Positions 27,315-36,285 are shown, counted from the stretch's first letter. The stretch is DNA of 64,000 nt from Eshraghiella sp051880035 (GCA_051880035.1 JBJENE010000049.1:1-64000); one strand, 5' to 3'. The notes: generated by a model not told the origin, from the sequence alone. Numbers and translations are program-made.

Positions 27315-28535
27315 ATGGAAAACGAACTGACTTTAGAGAAATTTGAAGAAGCTTCTGAGCGCGTAAAAGAAGTAACTTTGGAAACCAGACTTGTTTACAG
27401 TGAGTATTTTAGTAATCTTACCGGTAACAAAGTATATTTTAAGCCTGAAAATATGCAGTATACAGGCGCTTATAAGGTAAGAGGTGCCTATTACAAAATA
27501 AGCACACTTACAGATGAAGAAAGAAGCAAAGGACTTATTACGGCATCTGCCGGAAATCATGCACAGGGTGTGGCATATGCAGCCAAAATATATGGCGTTA
27601 AGGCTACAATTGTAATGCCTACTTCCACACCTATAATTAAGATTAACAGAACCAAGAATTATGGTGCGGATGTGGTTCTCTACGGAGATGTTTATGATGA
27701 AGCCTGTGAATATGCATTAAAACTTGCAAAAGAGAACGGCTATACTTTCATTCATCCCTTTGATGACCTTGATGTGGCTACAGGTCAGGGAAGTATTGCA
27801 ATGGAAATCATCAAGGAACTTCCTACGGTGGATTACATACTTGTTCCAATCGGTGGCGGCGGACTTGCAACAGGAGTATCCACGCTTGCCAAAATGCTTA
27901 ATCCTAAGATTAAAGTAATAGGAGTTGAGCCTGCGGGGGCAAATTGTATGCAGGTATCTTTGGAAAACGGAAAGGTAACGACACTACCTAATGTCAATAC
28001 AATTGCAGACGGTACTGCCGTAAAGACTCCGGGAACCAAAATTTTTCCATATATCAAAGAAAATATTGATAAAATAATAACTGTAGAAGATAATGAACTT
28101 ATTGTTGCATTCCTTGACCTTGTGGAAAATCATAAAATTGTTGCGGAGAATTCCGGACTCCTTACAATTGCTGCATTAAAACATCTGGATGTAACCAACA
28201 AAAAGGTTGTTTCCATCATAAGCGGAGGAAATATGGATGTAATTACAATGTCTTCCGTTGTACAGCATGGTCTTATTGAAAGAGGAAGGGTATTTTCCAT
28301 GTCGGTTCTTCTTCCTGATAAACCGGGAGAACTGCTTAAGGTTGCACAGGTTATTGCCAAAGCCAAAGGAAATGTTATAAAACTTGAACACAATCAGTTT
28401 GTAAGTATTAACCGAAATGCTGCAGTTGAGCTTAAAATAACACTGGAAGCATTTGGTATGGAGCATAAAAAAGAAATAATAGAAGCAATGGAAAAAGCGG
28501 GATATAATCCAAAGCTTACCCTGACGAGTTTTTAA
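27315..28535 (+). CDS. ilvA: Threonine ammonia-lyase (catabolic type, ACT domain)
   Basis: This 406-aa PLP enzyme deaminates threonine to 2-oxobutyrate. The PLP lysine is Lys54 in YTGAYKVRGAYYK; the phosphate-binding loop is GGGGLATG near 180. A single C-terminal ACT domain (about 325-406; SVLLPDKPGELLKVA) suggests feedback control by an amino acid. The size matches TdcB/IlvA of clostridia, not the 514-aa E. coli IlvA with two ACT-like units. No T-box leader precedes it. It separates ftsY from ylxM-ffh. Confidence 0.92.
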   Translation: MENELTLEKFEEASERVKEVTLETRLVYSEYFSNLTGNKVYFKPENMQYTGAYKVRGAYYKISTLTDEERSKGLITASAGNHAQGVAYAAKIYGVKATIVMPTSTPIIKINRTKNYGADVVLYGDVYDEACEYALKLAKENGYTFIHPFDDLDVATGQGSIAMEIIKELPTVDYILVPIGGGGLATGVSTLAKMLNPKIKVIGVEPAGANCMQVSLENGKVTTLPNVNTIADGTAVKTPGTKIFPYIKENIDKIITVEDNELIVAFLDLVENHKIVAENSGLLTIAALKHLDVTNKKVVSIISGGNMDVITMSSVVQHGLIERGRVFSMSVLLPDKPGELLKVAQVIAKAKGNVIKLEHNQFVSINRNAAVELKITLEAFGMEHKKEIIEAMEKAGYNPKLTLTSF

Positions 28536-28566
28536 TTATATAAGTATTTATGGGAGCAAGTGCTAA

Positions 28567-29916
28567 ATGGACAATCAGCTCAGAAAAAAATCGCATTTTT
28601 CACAGACCAGATTTCTGGTTGTTGGATTTTTGCTTATTATAACAATAGGGTCATTACTTCTAATGACTCCGATTGCGTCATCGGACCATACGGTAACACC
28701 GTTCTTGGACTGTCTGTTCACATCAGTCAGCGCCACCTGTGTTACGGGACTTGTTGTTACGGATACATTTACACAGTGGAGTATGTTCGGTCAGTTAGTA
28801 ATCCTTTGTATGATTCAAATCGGAGGACTGGGATTTATTACAATCGGCGTAATGTTTTCACTTATTTTAAGACAGAGAATAGGTCTTAAGATGAGAGGGT
28901 TGTTACAGGAAAGTGTAAATACAGTGCAGATTGGCGGAGTTATCCGTCTTGCCAAGAAGATACTTAAAGGAACACTTATTATAGAAGGTGCGGGTGCACT
29001 TATTCTTTCAATAAGATTTTCTTTCGATTTTGGAGTCCCGAGAGGGATATATTACGGAGTATTCCATTCCGTTTCGGCTTTCTGTAATGCAGGATTTGAC
29101 CTTTTCGGAATAAATTCACCGTACGAATCCCTTACCTCATATGCAGGAGATCCTGTTGTTAACATTGTAATTCCCGCACTGGTAATAATCGGCGGTATAG
29201 GCTTTATGGTATGGGACGATATTACAATAAATAAGCTGAATTTCAGAAAATATCATCTTCATACAAAAGTAGTACTCATAACAACAGCGTTTTTACTTGT
29301 TTCCGGCACAATTTTGTTTTATATTGTAGAGTATAACAATACAATGCAGGGAATGAATGTGGCAGAAAGAATAATGGCTTCATTCTTCAGTTCCGTAACG
29401 GCAAGAACCGCAGGATTTAATACAATTGATACGGCACAGCTTTTACCGGCATCAAAACTGCTTACAATTGTACTTATGTTTATCGGAGGCTCTCCGGGAT
29501 CTACTGCCGGCGGAATTAAAACCACCACAATATTTGTACTTATCATAAGTTTGTGGGCATCCATAAATAACAAACCCAAAACCGCAGTTTTCAGAAGAAG
29601 ATTTGAGGATGATGCAATAAGAAAGGCCAGTACGGTATTTATGCTTAATTTACTGCTTGCCGTAAGTGCAGTTTTTATTATTCTTGCCTGCAACAGACTT
29701 CCGTTTGACGATATTATTTTTGAAGTCTTTTCGGCAATAGGCACGGTAGGTATGTCAACAGGTATAACAAGAGAACTGAATACCGTATCCCGAATAGTGA
29801 TTATGATTTTGATGTTCTGCGGAAGAGTGGGCAGCTTATCATTTGCATTGTCGTTCCTTCATAAGAAGAAAATGCCTCCGGTATATTATCCGGAAGAAAA
29901 AATTTCCATCGGTTAG
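28567..29916 (+). CDS. ktrB: Potassium uptake channel subunit, TrkH/KtrB family
   Basis: This 449-aa membrane protein has the fourfold M1-P-M2 layout of K+ translocating subunits, with selectivity-filter-like glycine segments: SVSATCVTGLVV near 50, SVSAFCNAGFDL near 175, SVTARTAGFNTI near 277 and AIGTVGMSTGIT near 395. Size and pairing with an RCK protein 5 nt downstream fit KtrAB of Bacillus. KtrAB imports K+ in response to osmotic stress and nucleotide binding. Confidence 0.94.
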   Translation: MDNQLRKKSHFSQTRFLVVGFLLIITIGSLLLMTPIASSDHTVTPFLDCLFTSVSATCVTGLVVTDTFTQWSMFGQLVILCMIQIGGLGFITIGVMFSLILRQRIGLKMRGLLQESVNTVQIGGVIRLAKKILKGTLIIEGAGALILSIRFSFDFGVPRGIYYGVFHSVSAFCNAGFDLFGINSPYESLTSYAGDPVVNIVIPALVIIGGIGFMVWDDITINKLNFRKYHLHTKVVLITTAFLLVSGTILFYIVEYNNTMQGMNVAERIMASFFSSVTARTAGFNTIDTAQLLPASKLLTIVLMFIGGSPGSTAGGIKTTTIFVLIISLWASINNKPKTAVFRRRFEDDAIRKASTVFMLNLLLAVSAVFIILACNRLPFDDIIFEVFSAIGTVGMSTGITRELNTVSRIVIMILMFCGRVGSLSFALSFLHKKKMPPVYYPEEKISIG

Positions 29917-29930
29917 GAGATGTGTTGTAT

Positions 29931-30578
29931 ATGAAATCGTTTTTGTTAATAGGTCTGGGGAAATTCGGTCATTATCTTTGCCGCAGTCTTGCCCAATATG
30001 ATTGTGAAATAATGATTGTTGATGAGAAGGAAGAAAATATTGAACCGTTACTACCATATGTTACCAATGCCAAAATAGGAGACTGTACATCACCAGATGT
30101 ACTTAAAAGCTTTGGTATATCTAATTTTGATGTATGCTTTGTCTGTATAGGAAATAATTTCCAGAATTCACTTGAGGTAACAAGTCTTGTTAAGGAAATG
30201 GGCGCCAAATATGTAGTAAGCCGTGCAGTGCGTGATATTCATGCCAAATTCCTTTTAAGAAACGGAGCGGATGAGGTAATTCATCCTGACAGTGATATTG
30301 CAGAAAGAGTAGCCAAGCGTTTCAGCCGCAGATCAATATTTGATTACATTGAGCTTAATAAGGATTATTCCATTTATGAAATACCTCCTTTTGAAGAATG
30401 TATAGGTAAAACAATTAAAGAATCCAATTTCAGGGAAAAATATGATGCCAATATTCTTGGAATTAAAGAAACGGCAGAATCTCCGATGATTATGCCTACA
30501 TCAGATCATGTTTTTTCAGCAAATGAACATGTGGTTATCTTTGGTAAGCGTAAGATGCTTGACAAATATATTAAATAA
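29931..30578 (+). CDS. ktrA: Potassium uptake regulatory subunit, KtrA/TrkA family
   Basis: This 215-aa cytoplasmic protein has an RCK-N Rossmann domain starting FLLIGLGKFGHYL (nucleotide-binding glycines) and an RCK-C domain in the last ~75 residues. It gates the neighbouring KtrB on ATP/ADP or c-di-AMP binding in relatives. A GTG at 29922 is in frame, but AGGAGA at 29915-29920 is 10 nt from ATG 29931, which is preferred. A strong terminator follows. Confidence 0.93.
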   Translation: MKSFLLIGLGKFGHYLCRSLAQYDCEIMIVDEKEENIEPLLPYVTNAKIGDCTSPDVLKSFGISNFDVCFVCIGNNFQNSLEVTSLVKEMGAKYVVSRAVRDIHAKFLLRNGADEVIHPDSDIAERVAKRFSRRSIFDYIELNKDYSIYEIPPFEECIGKTIKESNFREKYDANILGIKETAESPMIMPTSDHVFSANEHVVIFGKRKMLDKYIK

Positions 30579-30584
30579 TTTGGG

Positions 30585-30619
30585 GGCTGTCAAGAAAAAA
30601 TACTTGACAGCCTTTTTTT
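30585..30619 (+). terminator. Terminator after ktrA
   Basis: GGCTGTCAAG (30585-30594) pairs perfectly with CTTGACAGCC (30603-30612), followed by seven T. The right arm contains the -35 TTGACA of the next promoter. Confidence 0.93.
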
Positions 30620-30632
30620 GTTATAGTAATAT
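30604..30632 (+). promoter_or_regulatory. Sigma-A promoter of ylxM-ffh, overlapping a terminator
   Basis: TTGACA (30604-30609), 17-bp spacer, TAATAT (30627-30632). The -35 lies in the terminator stem and the spacer contains the terminator U-run. Confidence 0.78.
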
Positions 30633-30650
30633 GTACTACGGTGTTTGAAT

Positions 30651-30995
30651 ATGGAAAAAATTGTAGAGCAGGCAATACTGTATGATTTCTATGGTGAATT
30701 ACTTAACGACCATCAGAAATCCATATTTGAAGAATATGTTTTAGATAATCTTTCGTTAAGCGAGATTGGCGAGGAACACGGTATAAGCAGACAGGGTGTT
30801 CATGATTTAATTAAGCGTGCGGATAAAGCACTGAATGATTATGAAGCCAAGCTGCATCTGGTCAGTAAATTCATGGCTGTCAAAGATAAAATCAACCGCA
30901 TTCATACAATATCCCAGGATATGCTTGGCGGAATTAACGACAGTCCGGTGAGAGAGATTATCAGCATTACAGATGAAATTCTGGATGAATTATAA
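30651..30995 (+). CDS. ylxM: YlxM-family helix-turn-helix protein (UPF0122)
   Basis: This 114-aa protein has a sigma-70 region 4-like helix-turn-helix: LSLSEIGEEHGISRQGVHDLIKRAD at about residues 34-58, in which a 20-residue core is typical of YlxM. In streptococci YlxM assists SRP function. It lies directly upstream of ffh, as in most Firmicutes. A TTG at 30645 is also in frame; no strong SD is seen for either start, so ATG 30651 is chosen. Confidence 0.92.
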   Translation: MEKIVEQAILYDFYGELLNDHQKSIFEEYVLDNLSLSEIGEEHGISRQGVHDLIKRADKALNDYEAKLHLVSKFMAVKDKINRIHTISQDMLGGINDSPVREIISITDEILDEL

Positions 30996-31013
30996 TGTAT
31001 ATGAGGTGTTTTG

Positions 31014-32357
31014 ATGGCTTTTGACAGTTTATCAGACAAATTACAGAATATATTCCGTAACTTAAGAAGTAAAGGACGTCTTTCCGAAGCAGATGTAAAG
31101 GCGGCTCTTAAAGAAGTTAAGATGGCTTTACTTGAAGCAGATGTTAACTTTAAAGTTGTTAAGCAGTTTATCAACACTGTTACGGAACGCGCCATAGGAC
31201 AGGATGTAATGAAAAGCCTTACTCCCGGCCAGATGGTTATTAAAATAGTTAATGAAGAGATGGTTTCGCTTATGGGCAGCGAGACCACTGAAATTGCCAT
31301 GCGCAAGGATGGAAAGCCTACCATAATCATGATGGCAGGTCTCCAGGGTGCCGGTAAAACCACCACCACGGCCAAGATTGCAGGAAAGCTTAAAGAAAAA
31401 GGAAAACGACCTCTTCTCGTTGCCTGCGATGTATATCGTCCGGCGGCCATTAAGCAGCTGCAGATTAACGGAGAAAAGCAGGGTGTTCCTGTTTTTGAAA
31501 TGGGAGACGGTCATAAACCTTCCCATATTGCCAAGGCTGCGGTTTCCCATGCAGAGAAAAACGGCAACAATGTTATCATCTTAGATACCGCAGGCCGCCT
31601 TCATGTTGATGAAGACATGATGAACGAGCTTAAGGAAATTAAAGAAGCCGTTGAAGTATACCAGACAATTCTTGTTGTAGATTCCATGACAGGACAGGAT
31701 GCCGTTAATGTAGCCTCTTCATTCAATGAGACAATCGGAATTGACGGAGTTATTTTAACAAAGCTTGACAGCGACACCCGAGGCGGTGCTGCTTTGTCAA
31801 TAAAAGCCATAACAGGCAGGCCTATACTGTATGTAGGTATGGGTGAGAAACTTTCTGACCTGGAGCAGTTTTATCCGGACAGAATGGCTTCAAGAATCCT
31901 TGGAATGGGTGATGTGCTTACACTTATTGAAAAAGCACAGGCCAATATTGATGAAGAAAAGGCCAAGGAAATGGAGCGAAAGCTCAGAAAGTCAGAATTC
32001 GACTTTAATGATTATCTTGAATCATTTAAGCAGGTAAAGAATATGGGCGGTCTCGGAAAGCTTATGACAATGATGCCGGGCATGAACAAACAGGTCCGCG
32101 GAGCAATTGACCAGGTTGACGATAAGCAGATTGACCGAATTGAAGCAATTATTCTTTCCATGACTCCTAAGGAACGGGCTAATCCGTCGCTCCTTAACCC
32201 TTCAAGAAAACACCGCATTGCCAAAGGCGCAGGTGTGGATATTGCAGAGGTTAACCGTCTTGTTAAACAGCAGGAGCAGATGAAGAAAATGATGAAACAG
32301 TTCCCGGGAATGATGGGTGGCAAAGGTAAAAGAGGAAAATTCAACTTTCCTTTTTAA
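31014..32357 (+). CDS. ffh: Signal recognition particle protein Ffh
   Basis: This 447-aa GTPase binds signal sequences and 4.5S/6S-type SRP RNA. N domain residues 1-90; G1 GLQGAGKTTTTAKIA near 108, DVYRPAAIKQL, DTAGRLHVDEDMMNEL, TKLDSDTRGGAALS; methionine-rich M domain from about 300 to the end (MGGLGKLMTMMPGMN, MKKMMKQFPGMMGG). GAGGTG lies 5 nt before ATG 31014; the TTG at 31011 is less likely. Followed by rpsP. Confidence 0.98.
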   Translation: MAFDSLSDKLQNIFRNLRSKGRLSEADVKAALKEVKMALLEADVNFKVVKQFINTVTERAIGQDVMKSLTPGQMVIKIVNEEMVSLMGSETTEIAMRKDGKPTIIMMAGLQGAGKTTTTAKIAGKLKEKGKRPLLVACDVYRPAAIKQLQINGEKQGVPVFEMGDGHKPSHIAKAAVSHAEKNGNNVIILDTAGRLHVDEDMMNELKEIKEAVEVYQTILVVDSMTGQDAVNVASSFNETIGIDGVILTKLDSDTRGGAALSIKAITGRPILYVGMGEKLSDLEQFYPDRMASRILGMGDVLTLIEKAQANIDEEKAKEMERKLRKSEFDFNDYLESFKQVKNMGGLGKLMTMMPGMNKQVRGAIDQVDDKQIDRIEAIILSMTPKERANPSLLNPSRKHRIAKGAGVDIAEVNRLVKQQEQMKKMMKQFPGMMGGKGKRGKFNFPF

Positions 32358-32395
32358 TATAACATTTCAAGAAAAATATTGGAGGTAAAATCACA

Positions 32396-32641
32396 ATGGC
32401 AGTTAAAATCAGATTAAGAAGAATGGGACAGAAGAAAGCTCCTTTCTATAGAATCATTGTAGCTGATTCTAGGTCTCCGAGAGATGGAAAATTCATCGAA
32501 GAAATCGGAACATATAATCCAAACACTGACCCAAGTACATTTAATGTAAATGAAGAACTTGCTAAAAAGTGGCTTGCATCAGGTGCACAGCCTACAGAAG
32601 TAGTAGGTAAAATCTTCAAACTTGCCGGTATTGAGAAATAA
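32396..32641 (+). CDS. rpsP: Ribosomal protein bS16
   Basis: This 81-aa protein starts MAVKIRLRRMGQKKAPFYRI and contains VADSRSPRDGKFIEEIGTYN, diagnostic of bS16, an early 30S assembly protein. A strong GGAGG SD precedes it. Codon use is that of a highly expressed gene. Confidence 0.98.
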   Translation: MAVKIRLRRMGQKKAPFYRIIVADSRSPRDGKFIEEIGTYNPNTDPSTFNVNEELAKKWLASGAQPTEVVGKIFKLAGIEK

Positions 32642-32704
32642 TCCAACAGGATATGTGTTTGCCAATGAGCAGCAAACTTAGTGGCAGGTCAGGAGGTAGT
32701 TCAT

Positions 32705-32932
32705 ATGAAGGAGTTAGTTGAGGTTATCGCAAAAGCACTTGTTGAGCATCCTGAAGAAGTTGTTGTTACCGAAACCGTTAAAGAAAAAGCAATCATTCTT
32801 GAGTTAAAGGTTGCACAGTCAGACATGGGTAAGGTAATCGGAAAGCAGGGCAGAATTGCCAAATCAATCCGTGCAGTAGTTAAAGCTGCGGCAACAAAGG
32901 AAGACAAGAAAGTAATTGTTGACATCATGTAA
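32705..32932 (+). CDS. khpA: KH-domain RNA-binding protein KhpA
   Basis: This 75-aa protein is a single KH domain with the GxxG loop in MGKVIGKQGRIAKSIR. KhpA (YlqC) works with KhpB as a global RNA chaperone affecting cell division and elongation in Firmicutes. AGGAGG upstream of ATG 32705 fixes the start rather than the ORF extension from 32681. It is followed by a terminator-like hairpin. Confidence 0.94.
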   Translation: MKELVEVIAKALVEHPEEVVVTETVKEKAIILELKVAQSDMGKVIGKQGRIAKSIRAVVKAAATKEDKKVIVDIM

Positions 32933-32937
32933 CGCAG

Positions 32938-32973
32938 AAAGCTGTCCAAATTATTTTGTGGACAGCTTTTCCT
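32938..32973 (+). terminator. Terminator-like hairpin between khpA and rimM
   Basis: AAAGCTGTCCA (32938-32948) pairs perfectly with TGGACAGCTTT (32959-32969); the following run is TTTCCTTTATT. Termination is probably partial, letting some transcription into rimM-trmD-rplS. Confidence 0.7.
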
Positions 32974-32997
32974 TTATTAATTTAATCGGAGCATATT

Positions 32998-33510
32998 ATG
33001 GAAAATTTATTAAGAGTGGGTGTAATAAGCACAACCCATGGTATTGCAGGGGAAGTAAAGGTTTTTCCTACTACAGACGATCCTTCGAGATTTAAAAAAA
33101 TGAAAAAATGCATACTGAAAACTTCCAAAGAGACGATAGAACTTGATGTCTGCAGTGTGAAATTTTTTAAAGGTATTGTAATTCTTAAATTCAAACAGTT
33201 TGATAATATAAATCAGGTTGAAAAATATCGACAGGCAGAACTCTTTGTAACAAGAGATGATGCAATAAAACTTGAAAAAGACGAATATTTTATATGCGAC
33301 CTTATTGGCTTAAAGATAGTGGATGAAGACGGCAATGAAATAGGTACCCTTACCGATGTGCTGCAGACTGCCGCCAATGATGTATATGAAATAACCGATA
33401 GTAATAATAAAGCACACCTTTTTCCGGCAATTAAGGACTGTATCTTAAATGTTGACATTGATAATGGTATAATGAAAGTACATGTAATGAAAGGACTTAT
33501 GGATTTATGA
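32998..33510 (+). CDS. rimM: Ribosome maturation factor RimM
   Basis: This 170-aa protein assists 30S head assembly. The N-terminus RVGVISTTHGIAGEVKVFP is the RimM signature; the C-terminal PRC-barrel half contains DLIGLKIVDEDGNEIGTL and ELLIPAI-like HLFPAIKDCILNVD. The stop TGA overlaps the trmD ATG. Confidence 0.95.
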   Translation: MENLLRVGVISTTHGIAGEVKVFPTTDDPSRFKKMKKCILKTSKETIELDVCSVKFFKGIVILKFKQFDNINQVEKYRQAELFVTRDDAIKLEKDEYFICDLIGLKIVDEDGNEIGTLTDVLQTAANDVYEITDSNNKAHLFPAIKDCILNVDIDNGIMKVHVMKGLMDL

Positions 33511-34265
33511 TGAATTTTCATATATTGACATTATTTCCCGAAATGGTACTTAACGGCCTTAATACCAGCATAATCGGACGGGCCGTGGAAAAAGGTATCA
33601 TTGATATTAAAGCAACTAATATCAGGGATTTTGCGCAAAACAAGCATAACCATGTTGACGATTATCCTTATGGCGGCGGTGCCGGAATGGTAATGCAGCC
33701 TGAACCGGTTTACAAAGCATATCAGTCCGCATGCGATACAATGCAAGGAGATATCAGAGTAATATATCTTACGCCACAGGGTAGAGTATTTAATCAGAAA
33801 ATGGCGGAAGAATTTGCGAAAGAAGATAATCTGATTTTCTTATGCGGTCATTATGAAGGAATTGACGAAAGAGTTCTTGATAAAATCGTTACCGATTATG
33901 TCTCCATAGGGGATTATGTCCTTACCGGCGGCGAACTGCCTGCGATGGTTATGATTGATGCAATTTCCAGAAAAGTTCCCGGCGTGCTTAATAATGAGGA
34001 ATCATCGGAAATAGAAACTTTCTATGATAATCTTTTGGAATATCCGCAGTACACACGGCCGGAATATTTTGAGGGAGAAAGAGTTCCCGAGGTTCTTCTT
34101 TCAGGGCATCATGGGAATATAGATAAATGGCGCAGGGAAAAATCACTTGAACGGACAAATGATTTCAGACCTGACTTGTTGGAGAAAGCATGCCTTACAG
34201 CCAAAGATAAAGAATATCTTGAAGCATACCGAAAGAAAAAGCTTGCATTTTCAAATGATATATGA
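33507..34265 (+). CDS. trmD: tRNA (guanine-N1)-methyltransferase TrmD
   Basis: This 252-aa SPOUT enzyme methylates G37 of tRNAs to prevent frameshifting. It has MNFHILTLFPEM at the start and the trefoil-knot SAM-binding motifs YLTPQGRVFNQ, LCGHYEGIDERV and SIGDYVLTGGELPA. Two adjacent ATGs exist (33507 and 33510); AAGGA at 33491 favours the first. It overlaps rimM and precedes rplS. Confidence 0.97.
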   Translation: MMNFHILTLFPEMVLNGLNTSIIGRAVEKGIIDIKATNIRDFAQNKHNHVDDYPYGGGAGMVMQPEPVYKAYQSACDTMQGDIRVIYLTPQGRVFNQKMAEEFAKEDNLIFLCGHYEGIDERVLDKIVTDYVSIGDYVLTGGELPAMVMIDAISRKVPGVLNNEESSEIETFYDNLLEYPQYTRPEYFEGERVPEVLLSGHHGNIDKWRREKSLERTNDFRPDLLEKACLTAKDKEYLEAYRKKKLAFSNDI

Positions 34266-34279
34266 TAAATTTTAATAGT

Positions 34280-34340
34280 TGTGTAAACATTAATGGCGGT
34301 CCGCTGTTACAAAAGGGTATTAAGAACGTCATATTTTAGG
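34280..34340 (+). promoter_or_regulatory. Possible L19 leader upstream of rplS
   Basis: The 85-nt trmD-rplS spacer contains GGCGGTCCGCTGTTAC, reminiscent of the GGTCCGCTG core I associate with ribosomal protein L19 leaders of Firmicutes. I cannot build a fully convincing secondary structure by eye, so this is tentative. Confidence 0.3.
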
Positions 34341-34350
34341 AGGAATCAGA

Positions 34351-34698
34351 ATGAACGACATTATTAAGAACATTGAAGCTGCACAGATGAAAGCATCTGT
34401 ACCGGAGTTCAAAGTCGGAGATACCGTAAAAGTATCAGCTAAGATTAAAGAAGGAAACCGTGAAAGAATTCAGGTTTTCGAAGGAACAGTAATTAAGAGA
34501 CAGGGCGGAAGCAACAGAGAGACATTTACCGTAAGAAAGATTTCTAACGGTGTAGGTGTTGAAAAGACCTGGCCATTACATTCTCCGTTTGTAGAGGATA
34601 TTACTGTTGTAAGACATGGTAAAGCAAGAAGAGCTAAATTATTCTACTTAAGAGACAGAGTAGGTAAGGCAGCTAAGGTAAAAGAGTTAGTTAAATAA
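34351..34698 (+). CDS. rplS: Ribosomal protein bL19
   Basis: This 115-aa protein matches bL19 over its length: VPEFKVGDTVKVSAKIKEG, RIQVFEGTVIKRQGG and the C-terminal RRAKLFYLRDRVGKAAK. It lies at the 30S-50S interface. A perfect SD AGGAGG precedes it and a strong terminator follows, so it closes this transcription unit. Confidence 0.98.
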   Translation: MNDIIKNIEAAQMKASVPEFKVGDTVKVSAKIKEGNRERIQVFEGTVIKRQGGSNRETFTVRKISNGVGVEKTWPLHSPFVEDITVVRHGKARRAKLFYLRDRVGKAAKVKELVK

Positions 34699-34710
34699 TT
34701 AATTACCGCT

Positions 34711-34741
34711 AAGGACACTGATTTTTCAGTGTCCTTTTTTT
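34711..34741 (+). terminator. Terminator after rplS
   Basis: AGGACACTG pairs with CAGTGTCCT around ATTTTT, followed by seven T. Confidence 0.93.
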
Positions 34742-34810
34742 GGATACAGTTGCCCGGTTTGCTAAAATGTGATAAACTTAAAGATAATCGAACAATTTCG
34801 GAGATATACA

Positions 34811-35407
34811 ATGATTACATTTAAGAAAAAGGAAATAATTTACCGACCGTATGAGCCAATAATGAAGTTAATATCAGATTTAATAATGATAATCTGCGCA
34901 GCATATCTTCTTGTTACTTCTTTTTTTAGCAATACCACAATTGTCGGACATTCCATGAATGATACATTACAGAATGGCGATACTGTACTGATTAACAGCA
35001 TTGCATATAAATTTAATCCTCCGTCCAGATATGATGTTATTGTTTTTGAACCCAAAATAGGCAATGTATCCCAATATTATGTTAAAAGGGTAATAGGCCT
35101 TCCCGGCGAAACAATCCAGATTAAGGACGGCAGGGTATATATTGATAACAATCTTTTGGAAGATGATGTTATTACAACCGAAATACATAATGCGGGGCTG
35201 GCGGAAGATCCTATAGTACTTGGTTATAACGAGTATTTTGTTCTTGGAGATAACAGAAATAACAGTGATGACAGCCGTTTTTCAAATGTTGGACTGGTTA
35301 AAGGAGATACCATTATCGGTAAGCCATGGCTTACTGTATATCCATTCAGCAGTTTTGGAATAATTAATGCAAAAGAGCCTGTAAGCGATGATAAGGAGGC
35401 AGAATAA
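34811..35407 (+). CDS. lepB: Signal peptidase I
   Basis: This 198-aa membrane serine protease removes signal peptides of secreted proteins. It has one N-terminal membrane anchor (about residues 17-40), catalytic Ser48 in GHSMNDTL and Lys92 in YYVKRVIGLPGE, plus the SPase box LGDNRNNSDDSR. GGAGAT lies 5 nt before ATG 34811; the upstream in-frame extension to 34769 is not supported. It lies between rplS and rbgA. Confidence 0.95.
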   Translation: MITFKKKEIIYRPYEPIMKLISDLIMIICAAYLLVTSFFSNTTIVGHSMNDTLQNGDTVLINSIAYKFNPPSRYDVIVFEPKIGNVSQYYVKRVIGLPGETIQIKDGRVYIDNNLLEDDVITTEIHNAGLAEDPIVLGYNEYFVLGDNRNNSDDSRFSNVGLVKGDTIIGKPWLTVYPFSSFGIINAKEPVSDDKEAE

Positions 35408-35410
35408 ATT

Positions 35411-36259
35411 ATGAAAATTCAATGGTATCCCGGTCATATGACGAAAGCCAAACGAATGATGTTAGAAGATATCCGTCTTATTGATCTGGTAATTGAACTT
35501 GTGGACGCCAGAATACCCATGTCAAGCAGAAATCCTGACATTGACAGTCTGGCATCAAATAAATCAAGGCTTATCCTTCTTAACAAAGCAGATCTTGCAG
35601 ATGATAAAATAAGTGATATGTGGGTTGATTATTTCACAGGACATAACTGTCATGTTGTAAAGCTGGATTCCAGAAACAGAGGCGGAATGAAAAGCGTACA
35701 GACTGCAATAGCAGCGGCATGTAAGGAAAAGAAAGAAAAAGACAGACTTAAAGGAATAATTAACAGACCTGTCCGTGCAATGGTGGCAGGTATACCTAAT
35801 GTAGGTAAATCTACATTTATTAATTCATATGCAGGAAAGTCCTGTGCCAAAACAGGAAATAAGCCGGGCGTAACAAAGGGCAAACAGTGGATAAGACTCA
35901 ATAAGGATGTGGAACTTCTTGATACTCCGGGAATACTGTGGCCCAAATTCGAGGATGACAAGGTAGGAACAGATCTGGCTTTTATCGGTTCGGTCAATGA
36001 CCAGGTAATCGACTTAACAGCCCTTTCCGTCGAATTAATAGATTTTCTTAAAGGAAGATACCCGGGTGTCATTGCTTCCCGATATGCATGTGAAGAAAAT
36101 GAACCGGTTAATATTCTTGAAGAAATAGCTTATAAGAGAGGATGCCTTAAAAAAGGCGGGGAACCGGATTTCGATAAATCGGTTATGCTTTTTTTGGATG
36201 ACTTCAGAAGCGGCAAATTGGGCCGGATTTCAATCGAATCCCCTTCGGATTATCAATAG
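35411..36259 (+). CDS. rbgA: Ribosome biogenesis GTPase RbgA (YlqF)
   Basis: This 282-aa circularly permuted GTPase acts in late 50S assembly. Motif order is G4 NKADLAD (near 57), G1 GIPNVGKSTFINS (near 125), G3 DTPGILWPKF (near 173), characteristic of the permuted class. It starts QWYPGHMTKAKR, the YlqF signature. It starts 3 bp after lepB and precedes rnhB, matching the Bacillus order. Confidence 0.96.
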   Translation: MKIQWYPGHMTKAKRMMLEDIRLIDLVIELVDARIPMSSRNPDIDSLASNKSRLILLNKADLADDKISDMWVDYFTGHNCHVVKLDSRNRGGMKSVQTAIAAACKEKKEKDRLKGIINRPVRAMVAGIPNVGKSTFINSYAGKSCAKTGNKPGVTKGKQWIRLNKDVELLDTPGILWPKFEDDKVGTDLAFIGSVNDQVIDLTALSVELIDFLKGRYPGVIASRYACEENEPVNILEEIAYKRGCLKKGGEPDFDKSVMLFLDDFRSGKLGRISIESPSDYQ

Positions 36260-36285
36260 TAATATAATAAAACAGGTGAAAACAA

